NCBI GenBank assembly: GCA_963971575.1
Contig: OZ020619.1
Location: 25,178,813 to 25,242,812 of the forward strand
From: Liopterus haemorrhoidalis
Taxonomy: Eukaryota; Arthropoda; Insecta; Coleoptera; Dytiscidae
Reading direction: 5' to 3'
DNA: 64,000 nt
A model generated the notes under the pieces. The model searched no databases, had not been told where the DNA came from, and saw nothing but the letters and a program-made list of their open reading frames with translations. A program made the translations under genes and the position numbers. Positions within the stretch are counted from its first letter, which is position 1. Every line of letters begins with the position of its first letter. This document shows positions 35,891 to 46,578 of this stretch, piece by piece.

Positions 35891-37417
35891 GTTGACCATA
35901 AGGATATGTTAACGAAAGTGCAAGAAGATATTTTTGTGGAATATTATAAAGTGTGTTTTTTTATTATTTTTTCTAATTTAACACTATTTTTATTTCTGTC
36001 TTGCTGACTGCAGTTTCGATGTTAAACAAACTCCAAGTTAAAATCTTTGTAGCCATACCATGTTTTAAAGACGTATCACACTAGAACGTTATCCAAGTTT
36101 TACTTTTGTAGGTTTTTTTCAGGATTCACGTCTTTAGGTTTTGACTTATCACACAGTATATGAATATTATTTCAAACGAGGAAATTTTTTGTTTGCGCAT
36201 GCGTACATCTTGTTATTCTAATAGTTGACAGTTTTACTTTGAAAAGTTAATTTGTGAGGTTTCACTAAATTAATTAGTTGTTATTCCAAAATATATTTTT
36301 TTAAATTATATTCGAAAACAACAATTATGCAACAAACTAATTTCAACGTAAACAAAAGACAAAGACGAAACAGCTGAGAGCGAGAGAACACCAGTTGGCA
36401 TACGCGCTTTTTGAAAAACCTCGATAGAAAGACAGAGGAATTGAATCATGTTCCGTTTGCCTAGTCTTTAAAACCTAGATTTTTTTTTTCATATTATCAC
36501 ACACAAATGACTTCGATTAAAATGTAAAAACTTTAATTTTCCAAGTTATAAGTTAATATTAACTCTAGTGTGACGAGGCCTTTTGCAGGAAAACAAAGGC
36601 AACTAGTTCCAATCTAACACATTGTTTAAAACAATTTCACCCGAAAATAATCAGGATTTGAAACTATTTAACTTATTCATTTATATTTATTAAAATAAAC
36701 AATAATTGAAACATTATGGTCGCCCACTCCACAATAAACATACATTTTGAACCGGTATCATAATGAATTAATCCATTCAATTATACTTCCAAATTAGTTT
36801 GAAAGATGAATATATTTCACTGTTATAAATCAACTGTAAAATAGTTATGCATATTATGAAATTTGATATCAAAAATATATAAATAAATAAATAACAATCC
36901 TACGGTTCCACCATCATTAAATGTTTAATCAATAGCTACATAATACGTATAATACTCCAAAAAATCAGCTTAAAATAATAGCGAATTTAAATTTGTTGAA
37001 TTAACAGAAGTATAAATATATTTATTAAACCAGGCGTGGGAAACGTTTCCCATGGAGAGCCACATTTTATTTCGGAGATGTGTAACCTGGCCACACAATC
37101 TGATACTTATTTTGTCATAGACAGGTTAAAATAGAGGGGTTGTCAAAGTTCTTATTAAGAATACTGGGCACATTTCGTCTTTCTAGGAATAATGCTGACC
37201 GTGTCATACACACCCGCCATATTTTACAGAAGTACAGAAAAAAACTGAAAATATACTGCATGTTGGATTTAAGCTTTAAGGTTGAACAGAGTGTTTCTAC
37301 TGTGTCTCGTAGCAGAGAAAAAAAAGTTAAGAAAATGAATTACAATAAAAAATGAAAAATATGAAATATAAGGTAATGTCGGTGAATGAAGTTTCCAGGC
37401 ATTGTCTTCAAAGCAAA
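35891..37417. other. no gene; possible hAT end at 37033
   Basis: CAGGCGTGGGAAACGTTTCC at 37033 followed by GAGAGCCACA has hAT-end character without a located partner. The rest is AT-rich with no supported feature. Confidence 0.38.
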
Positions 37418-37520
37418 TCATCACGAACATAACAGGCAAGCGATTACAGTGGACGGGACACGTAATGAGGATTAAAGAGCTAATGGTAAAAAAGATATGG
37501 TATACAAAACTGAACATCCG
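37418..37520 (+). pseudogene. short LINE C-terminal fragment
   Basis: One frame reads ITGKRLQWTGHVMRIKELMV, matching the R.L.W.GHV.RM text that closes many arthropod LINE ORF2 proteins. Only about 30 codons are recognisable. Confidence 0.5.
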
Positions 37521-37848
37521 TCAGCTAGTAAGAAGATAACACAAGAATTTATGACAAATAATTCGGATAGGTTTCGTAGTTCCTACGTCACGGCTACGTA
37601 CAGCATATATGGTAATAAATTCTCTAACTATTGACATCCTAGAATGTTGTCAGTACAATTAACCCCAATCATGGAAAAATATTCACTATCTTGGAACGTG
37701 AGGTGGCTTCTTTTGAAGGTCCTTATACGCACATCTTGAATATCTTCCAAAAGATGAAGATTTGTCTTCAGCTAACGAACTTTGGCTTCGTTATACTTAT
37801 ATAAATAATCTTCTTATTAAAAAGCGTTGAAGAGAAAAAAAAAATCCT

Positions 37849-38594
37849 CACATTTTTGGTGTAAAGTAAATAGTGAGATATTTCAAGCTTTTAGGTTTAG
37901 GGTGTAGCTCCCCAAATATTCATTAAATCGAAAATTACATCCAACAAAAGGATGTTTTCTTATTATAAGCAATTTTTGTTATATACATTTTTGGTGTTAA
38001 GTCAATAATAAGATATTTCAAAAGTTTAACTTAAGGATGTCTCCCCCATAACTTCCCAAATATTCATCTAAATGAAAAAAATGCATAGAAATAAAATATT
38101 TATATTCCCATTATAAAATATTTTTGTCATATATGATTTTGCTGTTGTCAATAATAAAGGTAATATCCCCTCGTAACTCCCCACATATTCACTTAATTAA
38201 AAAAAAAAAGCATTTGTTAAGATATATTTGTTTTCTTATTATTAACAATTTTTATTATAATCATTTTTTTGTTGTCAATAATAAAGAGGATATTTTAAGT
38301 TTCTTAATAAACAGTTTAAACCCGAATATACCCCCTAGAATAAAAATTTTGAGTTTCCTTATAGCCTATGTTCCAATTCTGGTTTTACTCTATCATTATA
38401 CCTAAAATTAAAAATATGTCCAGCCGTTTTTGCGTGAATCTTGGACAGATAGACAGACACAGACAAAAATTGATTTTTGCGCACATTGTCTTATAATTAC
38501 TAGAAACGAGTAGAAACCAATTATGAGGCCGGAAATATAAAAAAACGAGATATTAATAAAATAGCTTCCAATTTTATTAATATAGATTTAAGAC
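37849..38594 (+). repeat. second copy of the ~130-bp tandem-repeat element, 5'-truncated
   Basis: Four head-to-tail units (about 37849, 37977, 38108, 38240 to 38345) share ATTTTTGGTGTTAAGTCAAT, AAGATATTTCAA, CTCCCCAAATATTCA, an A-rich patch and TTCTTATTATAAGCAATTTT. The tail (38400-38594) carries ACAGATAGACAGACACAGAC and ends ATTAATATAGATTTA, like the end of 30933-33004. No coding region; the 93-codon frame at 38124 lies inside the repeats. Confidence 0.62.
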
Positions 38595-39162
38595 ATGGTA
38601 AGGTTATATTGAATCGTTTAAATAAGCACGTAACAAACTCGCTAATATTGGTATACAAAATACATGGAAAACAGAGTAATATAAATAATTTGTGTGAGTG
38701 ATATCAAAAGACAACCCAACTGACAGAGAAACTGAATGAAGAGACATCGCGTCAGTCAGCACATCCTAGAGAACCCCTAACGTAATAAATATTATTGAAT
38801 ATTTTGCATATTGAAGATTATTGAATATTGAATATAATAAAACTGTAATTTTAAACTTTAAACGAGCCAGGAAAATATTGTTTAAAGGAATAGTGGAGCC
38901 GCTTCTATGTAATACTGGCAGCAATTGCTTGACGAGGTACAGTAAATATGATAAAAAGGACGAATACAACAATACAATAATGTAATTGTTTATATCTTTG
39001 CAGAGGATGACATTTATAATTTGATTTGATTGAGTGAGTAGTGAATTTTATTCTGAAATCCAGTCAGAGAAAAATGTGTTACCAGGTGTTTAATAACGTA
39101 TTCATGTTTTTTTTTTATAACGAGTGGGTTGATTTTTCCCGATTTCAAATTCGATTTTTCTG
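38595..39162. other. no gene recognised
   Basis: AT-rich; a T run at 39109-39117. No supported feature. Confidence 0.4.
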
Positions 39163-39295
39163 ACCTTGGTAGCCTAGAGGGAGGAACCCTACTTTACGTG
39201 TCAATGGTCTCGGGTTCGAATCCAGACCAGGGCATGGATACAATTGCATTTACGCTGCAACTAAGGCAAAATAAAATATTCAAACAAAAACATTA
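39163..39295 (+). mobile_element. tRNA-derived SINE, second family, copy 1
   Basis: TAGCCTAGAGG (39170-39180) and GGTTCGAATCC (39213-39223) match the A and B boxes perfectly at the 43-base tRNA spacing. Flanking ACCTTGG and CCAGGGC could pair at six of seven acceptor positions, and the T stem at four of five. The anticodon arm does not fold, so this is a SINE head and not a tRNA gene. The body continues ATGGATACAATTGCATTTAC. A related copy is at 59455-60050. Confidence 0.72.
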
Positions 39296-39499
39296 GTTTT
39301 AAATAGAAAAAAAAAGTGTCAATGCTAAAAATTTTGTACCTAATTATCATAGCAGCCGTTGATACGCAAGAGAAGTAGAGCGGCAGAGGGAGAGGTGAAG
39401 GAAGGAATAGTTATTAATACAATTAGTACTTGCTCGTATATCTGTTACCGGTGTCAGTGCAATGTATCATGATTTTGAAAAAACGCTGGAGTACAACTC
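39296..39499. other. spacer before R2-like LINE
   Basis: AT-rich; no feature supported. Confidence 0.35.
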
Positions 39500-40497
39500 T
39501 TTCGGGAGGAGTACAACAGAGTTACCAGTTCAATGAAACGAGGAGAGATAGTCATGTTGACAAAAGAACACATGAGTAAAAGTAGGCACTCTGTGTTCTT
39601 CAAACATATTAAAAGTCTAGAGTTGTCCACCGAACTCACGTTCTCGTTTTTTAAGTCTGATAATTTGAGATCGGAAACAGAAGGTTTTGTGATTGCGTGT
39701 CACGATGGTGTTATAAATATTTTGGCGTATAGGGCCCGCATATTCCAAATGGTGGAGTCCACACACTGTAGGTTATGCCATCACCATCCTGAAACGATTA
39801 TGCACATTTTGTATGCTTGTCCATCTATTGCAGCGTCGAGCCACATGTCTTGCCATAATGCTGCACTCCGCGTGCTCTACTTCCGTCTTAGACATGCCTA
39901 TGGTATTGACCAAATACCGGTTATACCATACGTCCCTTCTGACATAGAGTCGGTTGTGGAAAATTCCAAGTGCCGCATTTATTGGAATTACACCTTCCAT
40001 ACCTCGAGGTTACTGACAGCCCCTAAGCCGGACATAACCCTCCTGGATATCGAGACCAAACTGATGTTTGTGATCGAATTCTCAAGTCCATCTGAGAAGA
40101 ATATCTCTCTCAAGTAGGACAAAAAGAGGCTCAAGTATATGGATCTCTTGTCCGAGCTTAGAAAGCTGCATCCAGGGTATAATGTTAAGCTTGTGGTCCT
40201 AATAGTTGGTGTTTTGAGTGGTATGAAAGCCTCCTATCAAACGGAAATCGAGTCCATTCCCAGCTGCAGATCTTCTGCCACCTCTTTGACCTGCACGATG
40301 CAGAAATCAGTGTTGCTCGGGTCACTCCGCATTGTGCGGGCACTGAATATGGCGTAATTTCCGCGGCTGCATATCGTCAGTGTTTGGGATTACTTGGGCC
40401 AGTGTGTGTGTTTTGCTCCACTAGTCTCTAGAATGAGGCGGCTCAAAAGGTTGCTGAAGTTTGCGATTAGTGGACGCTTGTCAAGACCTGACAAACC
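39500..40497 (+). mobile_element. R2-like (restriction-like endonuclease) LINE, 5'-truncated
   Basis: The 3' part of a LINE whose C-terminus carries a zinc motif and a restriction-like endonuclease. The 3' UTR runs to GTCAAGACCTGACAAACCCC (about 40497). The same 3' end is present inverted at 61150-61480, which fixes the terminus. There is no poly(A) tail. The insertion is not in rDNA, as far as the flanks show. Confidence 0.82.
39508..40360 (+). pseudogene. R2-like LINE C-terminus: CCHC and endonuclease
   Basis: The frame holds RSETEGFVIACHDGVINILA, then CRLCHHHPETIMHILYAC (zinc motif CX2C, HX4C). NAALRVLYFRLRHAYGID follows; the usual RHN is CHN here. Then come KPDITLLDIETKLMFVIEFS, the PD...E/D-K core of the restriction-like endonuclease that nicks the target in R2-type LINEs. 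A TAG at 40115-40117 interrupts the frame, after which it continues in phase as DKKRLKYMDLLSELRKL to TAA near 40358. Reverse transcriptase is absent. Loss of the Arg and the stop mark it as inactive. Confidence 0.84.
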
Positions 40498-40509
40498 CCA
40501 AATAATCAT

Positions 40510-40697
40510 TTATATTATTAGATGGATATAATGTAATGGATTTAATACATAAATATTCGTAACATAATTACATAATTACATCTAAGTATGTAATTTTTTC
40601 AGCTCTGATGAAGAATATAAATCGAAACGTTAGCGAAGTTACAATATTGTTTTATTTTTTGACTAGTTCGAATCCTATTATGTCCATCTAATATTAT
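40510..40697 (+). mobile_element. Penelope-like element tail fragment
   Basis: CTCTGATGAAG, GAAACGTTAGCGAAGTT and TTTTTTGACTAGTTCGAATC match the tail of the PLE ending near 42845. The piece is bracketed by inverted ATTAGATGGA (about 40517) and TCCATCTAAT (about 40684). No coding sequence remains. Confidence 0.65.
40605..40628 (+). ncRNA. hammerhead-like core in PLE tail (weak stem II)
   Basis: CTGATGA (40605-40611) and GAAAC (40624-40628) are the intact conserved blocks of a hammerhead ribozyme, but the stem between them is eroded. Stems I and III were not identified. Confidence 0.4.
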
Positions 40698-41008
40698 AAT
40701 CTACGGACGTAACATATCTAATTCAAGAATATTTTATTATTATTATCAATAAAAATATTGACTTGATCAGTAAATATATTTAAGGATGCGGCTTACTAAT
40801 ATTGAGCCGCATGTGGAAAATTAATCTCTTCGCATCAGATTTATCCCTTACATAAATTATTTTGAAAAATGACGCACCTAGAACTGACGTGAGATATGTC
40901 TCTATATATAAAGGAATATCTGAGAAAATTGGTAAGTAGCCTTCAAATCGAGTTCGACTTTAAAATTATTATTATTTATTCTATCATGTACCAAACCCAT
41001 ACCTGTCC

Positions 41009-41485
41009 TAAACTGAAGGTGTCTACTCTATTTCTTGCCAGTGCGGGAAACAATAAATTGGCGAGACTTGCAGACCTTTGCATGTGAGGGTCAACAAGCA
41101 TAACAAAAAAGTTCAGCAGGGCGAAATTTACAGTTCCAAACTGGCCGAACATGCTTGAGAAAATGAACACCATTTCCAATGGAAAGATAGACCCTTAATG
41201 TATAAGGAAAACAAGTTCAAAAGAAAATTAAAAGAGTCTGCTTTGATCGAAAACTCTGGAGATGCTGTCAGCCAAGCTAGCATAGAATTTCCTCAACTCC
41301 GGCTGTCTCTTATTCAAAACAACCTTTTTAATCCTCAGGTCACTAATCCGATAACAAAAAACTCATTACCACACAATAATGTGACAAACAACTTTAATCC
41401 GGTCGTTAATCTTCCGAAGGTAGCCCCATCCCTACCTATAGTTGACCCCAACCACCCAACCAATAGCAACACACCAATAACCTGA
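41009..41485 (+). pseudogene. Penelope-like GIY-YIG endonuclease fragment, two stops
   Basis: One frame reads GVYSISCQCGKQ, a TAA where the YIG tyrosine is expected, then IGETCRPLHVRVNKHNK, SSKLAEHA, a TGA, and ENEHHFQWKDRPLM. This is the C-terminal GIY-YIG domain of a PLE, which nicks DNA for target-primed synthesis. The frame is then open to TGA near 41485. The family differs from the one at 41799: the linker and tail share little. A hammerhead-like motif follows at 41553. Confidence 0.78.
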
Positions 41486-41552
41486 TCTCACTCTTACAAT
41501 ACCCGGTATAAAAACTCGAAGTAAATTGAAATATTTATCACTTACGTGATCG

Positions 41553-41590
41553 CTGAAGACGGAAACAGATTGTTGATCAGTTTCCGAAAC
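41553..41590 (+). ncRNA. hammerhead-like core in PLE tail
   Basis: CTGAAGAC is followed by the perfect six-pair stem GGAAAC/GTTTCC with a loop and then GAAACG, the arrangement CUGANGA, stem II, GAAA. Here the fourth core base is A. It lies just downstream of a PLE endonuclease frame, as expected for a PLE terminal repeat. Confidence 0.5.
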
Positions 41591-41798
41591 GTCCGAAATA
41601 ATTTTATATACCTCATGAAGTATTATATCTTTTTGATACTAATACTCATTATATTGTACTGTTCTAGCCTAGTACTATCAGCAATGGCAAAGTCCAAAAT
41701 AACGGTGTCCACATAAATTATTTTTATATTAATTAATCAAGTATTTTTAAATACTTTTGTACAAGTACATTTATTTTATAAAATAATATCTTGATTAG

Positions 41799-42353
41799 AT
41801 GAGTATATATAACAATCCCAATAATCCCACCAATAATAATTCACTTCCAGATATCAACACTGATTGTTCATATTTAAAATTTCCACACATCAAAAATATT
41901 TCATTTAAAATTGCTAAACTTTTTAAACCATATAATATAAAATTAGCTTTCTATAATCTTAAAACTATTAATCAACTGCACTCAAAAATTAAACAACCTA
42001 CTGAATTTAATATAATGTCGTCAGTAGTCTATCACATCCCTTGTGGAGGTTGTGATTTAGGTTATGTTGGACAGACTAAACAATATCTTAAAAACCGAGT
42101 ATATCAACATAAAAATAGCTGTCAGGATAAATTTAAAAATAAAAAAGAAAACACGGCACTCAGTACCCATTACATCACCACTAACCACAATTTTAATTTT
42201 GAACAAACTAAAATCTTAGATAAAGTAGACAATCTCAGTAAAAGGTTGATTACTGAGAGTATACATATAATTCAGAACCCTAAATTAGTTAACTTTAAAA
42301 CCGACTGTGATAATATAAGCGCCATCTATTGTAATATATTAAAAAAATTCTAA
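41799..42353 (+). CDS. Penelope-like element protein C-terminus with GIY-YIG
   Basis: An uninterrupted 184-codon frame. The N-terminal part (KFPHIKNISFKIAKLFKPYN) corresponds to the linker after reverse transcriptase. SVVYHIPCGGCDLGYVGQTK (about residues 75-94) is the zinc-containing GIY-YIG start typical of PLEs, and LKNRVYQHKNSC supplies the conserved Arg and His. A conserved Glu (LITESIHI) follows near residue 152. GIY-YIG enzymes cut DNA; in PLEs this primes reverse transcription. The reverse transcriptase is missing upstream, so the copy is 5'-truncated and the ATG at 41799 is probably not a native start. The open frame suggests a younger copy than its neighbours. Confidence 0.83.
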   Translation: MSIYNNPNNPTNNNSLPDINTDCSYLKFPHIKNISFKIAKLFKPYNIKLAFYNLKTINQLHSKIKQPTEFNIMSSVVYHIPCGGCDLGYVGQTKQYLKNRVYQHKNSCQDKFKNKKENTALSTHYITTNHNFNFEQTKILDKVDNLSKRLITESIHIIQNPKLVNFKTDCDNISAIYCNILKKF

Positions 42354-42850
42354 ATCTAACATATTTCACCTAATAATCATTTTCTAATTTATTAATAGAT
42401 AGCGTTACTTACTTGTTTCAACCACCTCAAACCCTTTTTCAAATTCATACGTGGCTTATTAATTGCTTATCTCTGAGTTCAATAACCGGACAATATGATG
42501 TGTTCTTCATTTATTTTAAAACTGTTATTTTATTTCGTGACTATTAACTAAGGTATTGTAAATTTAACATTGTTTTTTATTCTTTAACTCATATTTGATA
42601 TGTTTTTATTATTTAATAATTATTTTATGTTATATTTTAAATTCCGACAATTTTGTAATGATTATTTTAACTACTTGACTTGTTAAATTTGAACACTATC
42701 ATAATTTTATACATGTAAACCTACCAATTTAATAATTGTATATTTCTATTTATCTTTGTAGCTCTGATGAAGATTTAAATTAAATCGAAACGTTAGCGAA
42801 GTTAATAAATTTGTTTTTATTTTCTGACTGGTCCGAATCCCATTACCTTC
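42354..42850 (+). mobile_element. Penelope-like element 3' region
   Basis: An AT-rich 3' UTR follows the endonuclease frame and ends with CTCTGATGAAGATTTAAAT, CGAAACGTTAGCGAAGTTAA, TTTTCTGACTGGTCCGAATC and CCATTACC. This agrees with the tail at 40600-40690. Confidence 0.68.
42764..42791 (+). ncRNA. hammerhead ribozyme core in PLE tail
   Basis: CTGATGA (42764-42770), the five-pair stem GATTT/AAATC with a loop, and GAAAC (42787-42791) form the canonical hammerhead core with stem II. Such motifs are known from PLE terminal repeats. Stem I, stem III and a cleavage triplet were not placed by eye, so activity is open. Confidence 0.55.
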
Positions 42851-43859
42851 AACTATAAATAAAATAATATATTAACATTTAATTTTCATGCCTAATTTTT
42901 GAAGAAGTTATAGACCCCCTCCCCCGATATAGCATATGCTCTAAGATAGCGCGTTAGTCCAAAATAGTTTGAGAAAAACTATTCTAAATTATATTGAATA
43001 CCTGTTCAGAACAGTGCAGATACACATTTCTTCCTTCTTCTCCTAGGAATTTATAAAAGTAATCATAGAAATGTTCGATTATAATGTTAAAAACCTCTTT
43101 TTACTGGGCTAAACTAAGTGGAAAACAAGCTCTATTCATACCACATGCTTTGTTGTGATTGTGTTGTATGTAACAAAATCTGAAATACAATATATTTTTT
43201 TAAATTTTCGTTTTAACATTTTTTGTCGGTAATATTGGATTATACTGAATAGACGAGATATTTTTTGGAAGTTAAAAATTCAATCATACCAGCTACACCG
43301 ATTTAAAAAACACGTGCCTGTTACAAAATAAATAACTTGAAAATTACAACCAAAATTTCCATTGGTTTATTAAAGTATTGGGCTTCAAAAAGTTGACGTA
43401 ATAACACGGAATTATTCAACAACACAGATGGGTTCGTGCACTGAGAAAAACTTTGTTACATGACGTGTTCTCAAATTGATTCAACATACCTTTTTGCACA
43501 TAACAGATGTTATATTGGATATTGTCACACGTATAACATTTATTTAAAACTGTTAAATATTTAATTAACGGTAAAAAATTGTTCAGGAAAAAAAAACTTC
43601 TTAAAGAATTATTACATCGGAAAAAATAATGCTGAACAGAAAAAAACTTTTGCCTAAAATATTTTAGAAAATAAAAGTAAATAAATATTTCATTACGAAT
43701 ATGTCTTTCTTTTTAGGGTTTCATAGGTATGATTAAGACATAGGTCCTCGGGTTGCATCCTTCCCAAAACTAATTTATTTAAACTATCGGCACTAAATTG
43801 CTTATATGATTATATTTTCTTTATAAATATTCATTTCTTTTGGAACACATCTTTGGAAA
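42851..43859. other. no gene recognised
   Basis: AT-rich. TTTTTAGGGTTTCATAGGTATG near 43715 resembles the eroded terminal repeat of the TIR/tRNA family (compare 26174), so a solo end may be present. Confidence 0.4.
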
Positions 43860-44045
43860 ATATTAAAAAGAAGAAACGCGAATGAAGGGCTAATCCAAGC
43901 AATCGAAAGCATATACACAAGGTGTTCTAACGTAGTTAGAACGGGACAAGAGACATCACAAGGATATGTAACAACAAGAGGATTGAGACAGGACTGCACA
44001 TTAAGTCCCATGCTCTTCAATATTTATTTAGATGAGGCAGTTAAA
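43860..44045 (+). pseudogene. LINE reverse transcriptase palm fragment
   Basis: One plus-strand frame reads IQAIESIYTRCSNVVRTGQE, then TSQGYVTTRGLRQDCTLSPM and LFNIYLDEAVKR. GLRQ.C.LSP.LFNIYL is the conserved LINE reverse transcriptase block upstream of the catalytic YADD box. Here the piece ends before that box. The opposite-strand open frame across it is a shadow. Confidence 0.85.
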
Positions 44046-45113
44046 AGAACCAGAAAAAACTGTAAATACTTCAAGTTAAGAAAATAGAACTTTCATCAAC
44101 TTAGTTTTACAAGTTATAATTATCATCTTCACTTTCGATTGAAGGTTTAAGGTGCTAGGTAGTAAAATGAATAGTAAATAGGGTCCCTCAGGAATTCAAC
44201 CCTCTGTTTTAAATGGTTTAATATATTCTCATGGGGTAAATGGTTCTATATTCGCGTTTCCATATACACAGAGTTTTGTTAAACAACTTAACCTTCACGA
44301 ATAGATAGGACTGACAGGGTTTTAAGTTTGTTTGCTAACCGCGATTTCCTTATTAACAGTATATTAATATTATTTTCGTAATAAAAACACATCATTAATT
44401 CGTAATCTATTCTTATAAACTTTATATTTTACAAAAATATCTTTTAAACTTTTTCCAGGATACGGGCCACACGTGCAACATCTTCCATACATCAATATAA
44501 TGATTAGATTTCAGTGACGTCCTTCCTATATATGGTTATCTGTTTTTAACATTGAATCATATTTTTAAGTGCAACAAGTCTTAGCACTTTAGTGGTTCAT
44601 ATTTTTCACAGTAGAGTGACAAAGTAACACTTACAGACTACTTCTCTTAGAAAATGTCAATATATTCTTCAGTTCCGCTTATCAGGTACTCAATCATTTA
44701 TAAGCTGTGGCCTATTTTATAATACATATACCAGCACTGTGTTGAAAATTGACAGATGGAAATTATAGATTTTTTTTAACAATGATGCATAACATTATTC
44801 TTTAAAATATTACCTACTTAAAATCTGAAAGCAGATTTTAAACAGAATATATAAAAATAAATACTGACAACTGTGTAAAGTTAAGTAGTTAAAATATTTG
44901 GCGCGTTGTATCTATATACACTGACATCTAACAGATTCAGTTCACTTGTCTTAATATTTTCTTCATCTTTCAAGTGGCATGTCCAGCCTCCCTGACATTG
45001 GCGATCACTTCGGCAAAGGCAGATCTATCTTCTGCCAATCTAAAAAGTTATTCTGCATTTTTTATATTACGTGGTCTTACTATAAAATATTTAATGTATT
45101 TAATACATAAAAA
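44046..45113. other. no gene recognised
   Basis: AT-rich, no supported coding or RNA feature. CATAAAAA at 45106-45113 is the duplicated target of the next element. Confidence 0.4.
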
Positions 45114-46111
45114 CAGAGAGTCGAACCGGAACCGAACCGAAAATTAACCGGAATTGCTCAATTTGAAAACCGAAACCAGACCTAAATGTTAATAACGGTT
45201 AATTTCGGTTATTTTTATTTATATATTTTTTTCGTTAAACTAATTCATTAATAGCCTTCTTACTACTAAAACTTATAAATTGACTTATGAAAGAATGACT
45301 CAAAAAGAATCAAAAAGTAAGAAAAAAAGCTTTTCTTCGTTTTCTTCTTTAACATTGGGATTCTACAATCTGTTATTTATTATTTTTTTATTACGAGAAA
45401 AGTTATTATTTATTTACGTTTTTCTTCTCAATAATTCTAATTATATGAACTGTGTGTGATCAGGGCTGGACTAAATATTTCTGCGCCCCGGGACAGACTC
45501 TTTATCTGGCGCCCCCAGATATGTATAATTAAGCAAAAATTACTAGCCAGCTAAACCCAAATTTTTAGGGGTGCTGAAAATTAAGTTGTTCATTGCTGTC
45601 AAATATATTTGTTGAGAAAAAACTAAGACTTCAACAAAAATTTTCAGCACTCCTTGCATCTGACACCCCAGGCAAGTGATTGTCTTGACCCCCCCTTAAT
45701 CCGACCCTGTCTCTTATTAGTTATTTTTGAAATTTCCTTCTTTTGTAATGTGTTAGAATTTTATTCTATTTACGTGCAATATACATATTTTTGTATTTTC
45801 ATTTTTATGTTCCTAAATTGTATTTTGTTTTCGTTTTGACAATAAAATAATAAATTTTTAGTTAAGTTCTATTTCTTTTGTATTTTCAATTTTATAATTG
45901 ATAAACAAGAATAAGAAGGGAATTAGGTAAATAAAATTAAACCAAAATTTATACAGGTAGGCATTTGCTAATAGACTTGATTTTAACTTTTCATTGAAAT
46001 CGGAACTGAATCGGAATTTTTAGACGAACCGAAACCGAAATTGGAACGAAAAACATTTACTTGGAACGTAACCGTAAACCGGAACGAAATAAATTTGGGT
46101 TCGACTTTCTG
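45114..46111 (+). mobile_element. 1 kb hAT-like non-autonomous element
   Basis: CAGAGAGTCGAACCGG at 45114 and GGGTTCGACTTTCTG ending at 46111 are inverted ends. The flanks CATAAAAA (45106-45113) and CTTAAAAA (46112-46119) agree at 7 of 8 positions, a hAT-size duplication. Both sides carry repetitive GAACCGAAACC-type text. The middle (about 45468-45708) has its own inverted GC-richer ends, CAGGGCTGGACTAAAT and CCTTAATCCGACCCTG, which look like a nested older hAT unit also seen in the copy at 27115-27916. No transposase remains. Confidence 0.78.
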
Positions 46112-46578
46112 CTTAAAAATGAATATAGGTATCCTCGTGTTACGCAGGACATAATCACAGTTTCAAAATTGTGCCCATATAGTTGGCAGCACTACAATCG
46201 CTCGCTTCACTCATCTGTGCAATATTTTGTTTATATTAGTACCACTATTAGTATTAGTCGATTCTTAAGGTCTAGTGAATAGAAGAATTGTTATCACGTC
46301 TTTTAATCGGTTTCAACTTTATTCAGCGTCAAGATTTTCCGTTTATTCAACGTCCATAATAAAAATAATAAAAAGTCGCGTAAACTACTAACAATACATG
46401 AGAAACTTAAGGTGATTCGACGCATGGAGGGATGTTTTAGAGCTTAAGTATTTGCAGCTTTGACAATTACAACCATAAACAACAATGCTGCATAAATTAA
46501 ATGTTCTAATCAAAGTGCTTGTTCCAGCTCATCCATAGGACCGCTACTAAATTGAAGAAAAAAAAAAAATAAACTAAA
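46112..46578. other. no gene recognised
   Basis: AT-rich spacer with an A run at 46558-46570. Confidence 0.35.

Noticed and set aside
39163..39233. Functional tRNA gene
   Set aside because: A and B boxes are perfect and the acceptor and T stems nearly pair, but no anticodon stem forms, and a SINE-like body follows.
43802..44020. 72-codon minus-strand open frame
   Set aside because: It is the reverse strand of a clear LINE reverse transcriptase fragment.
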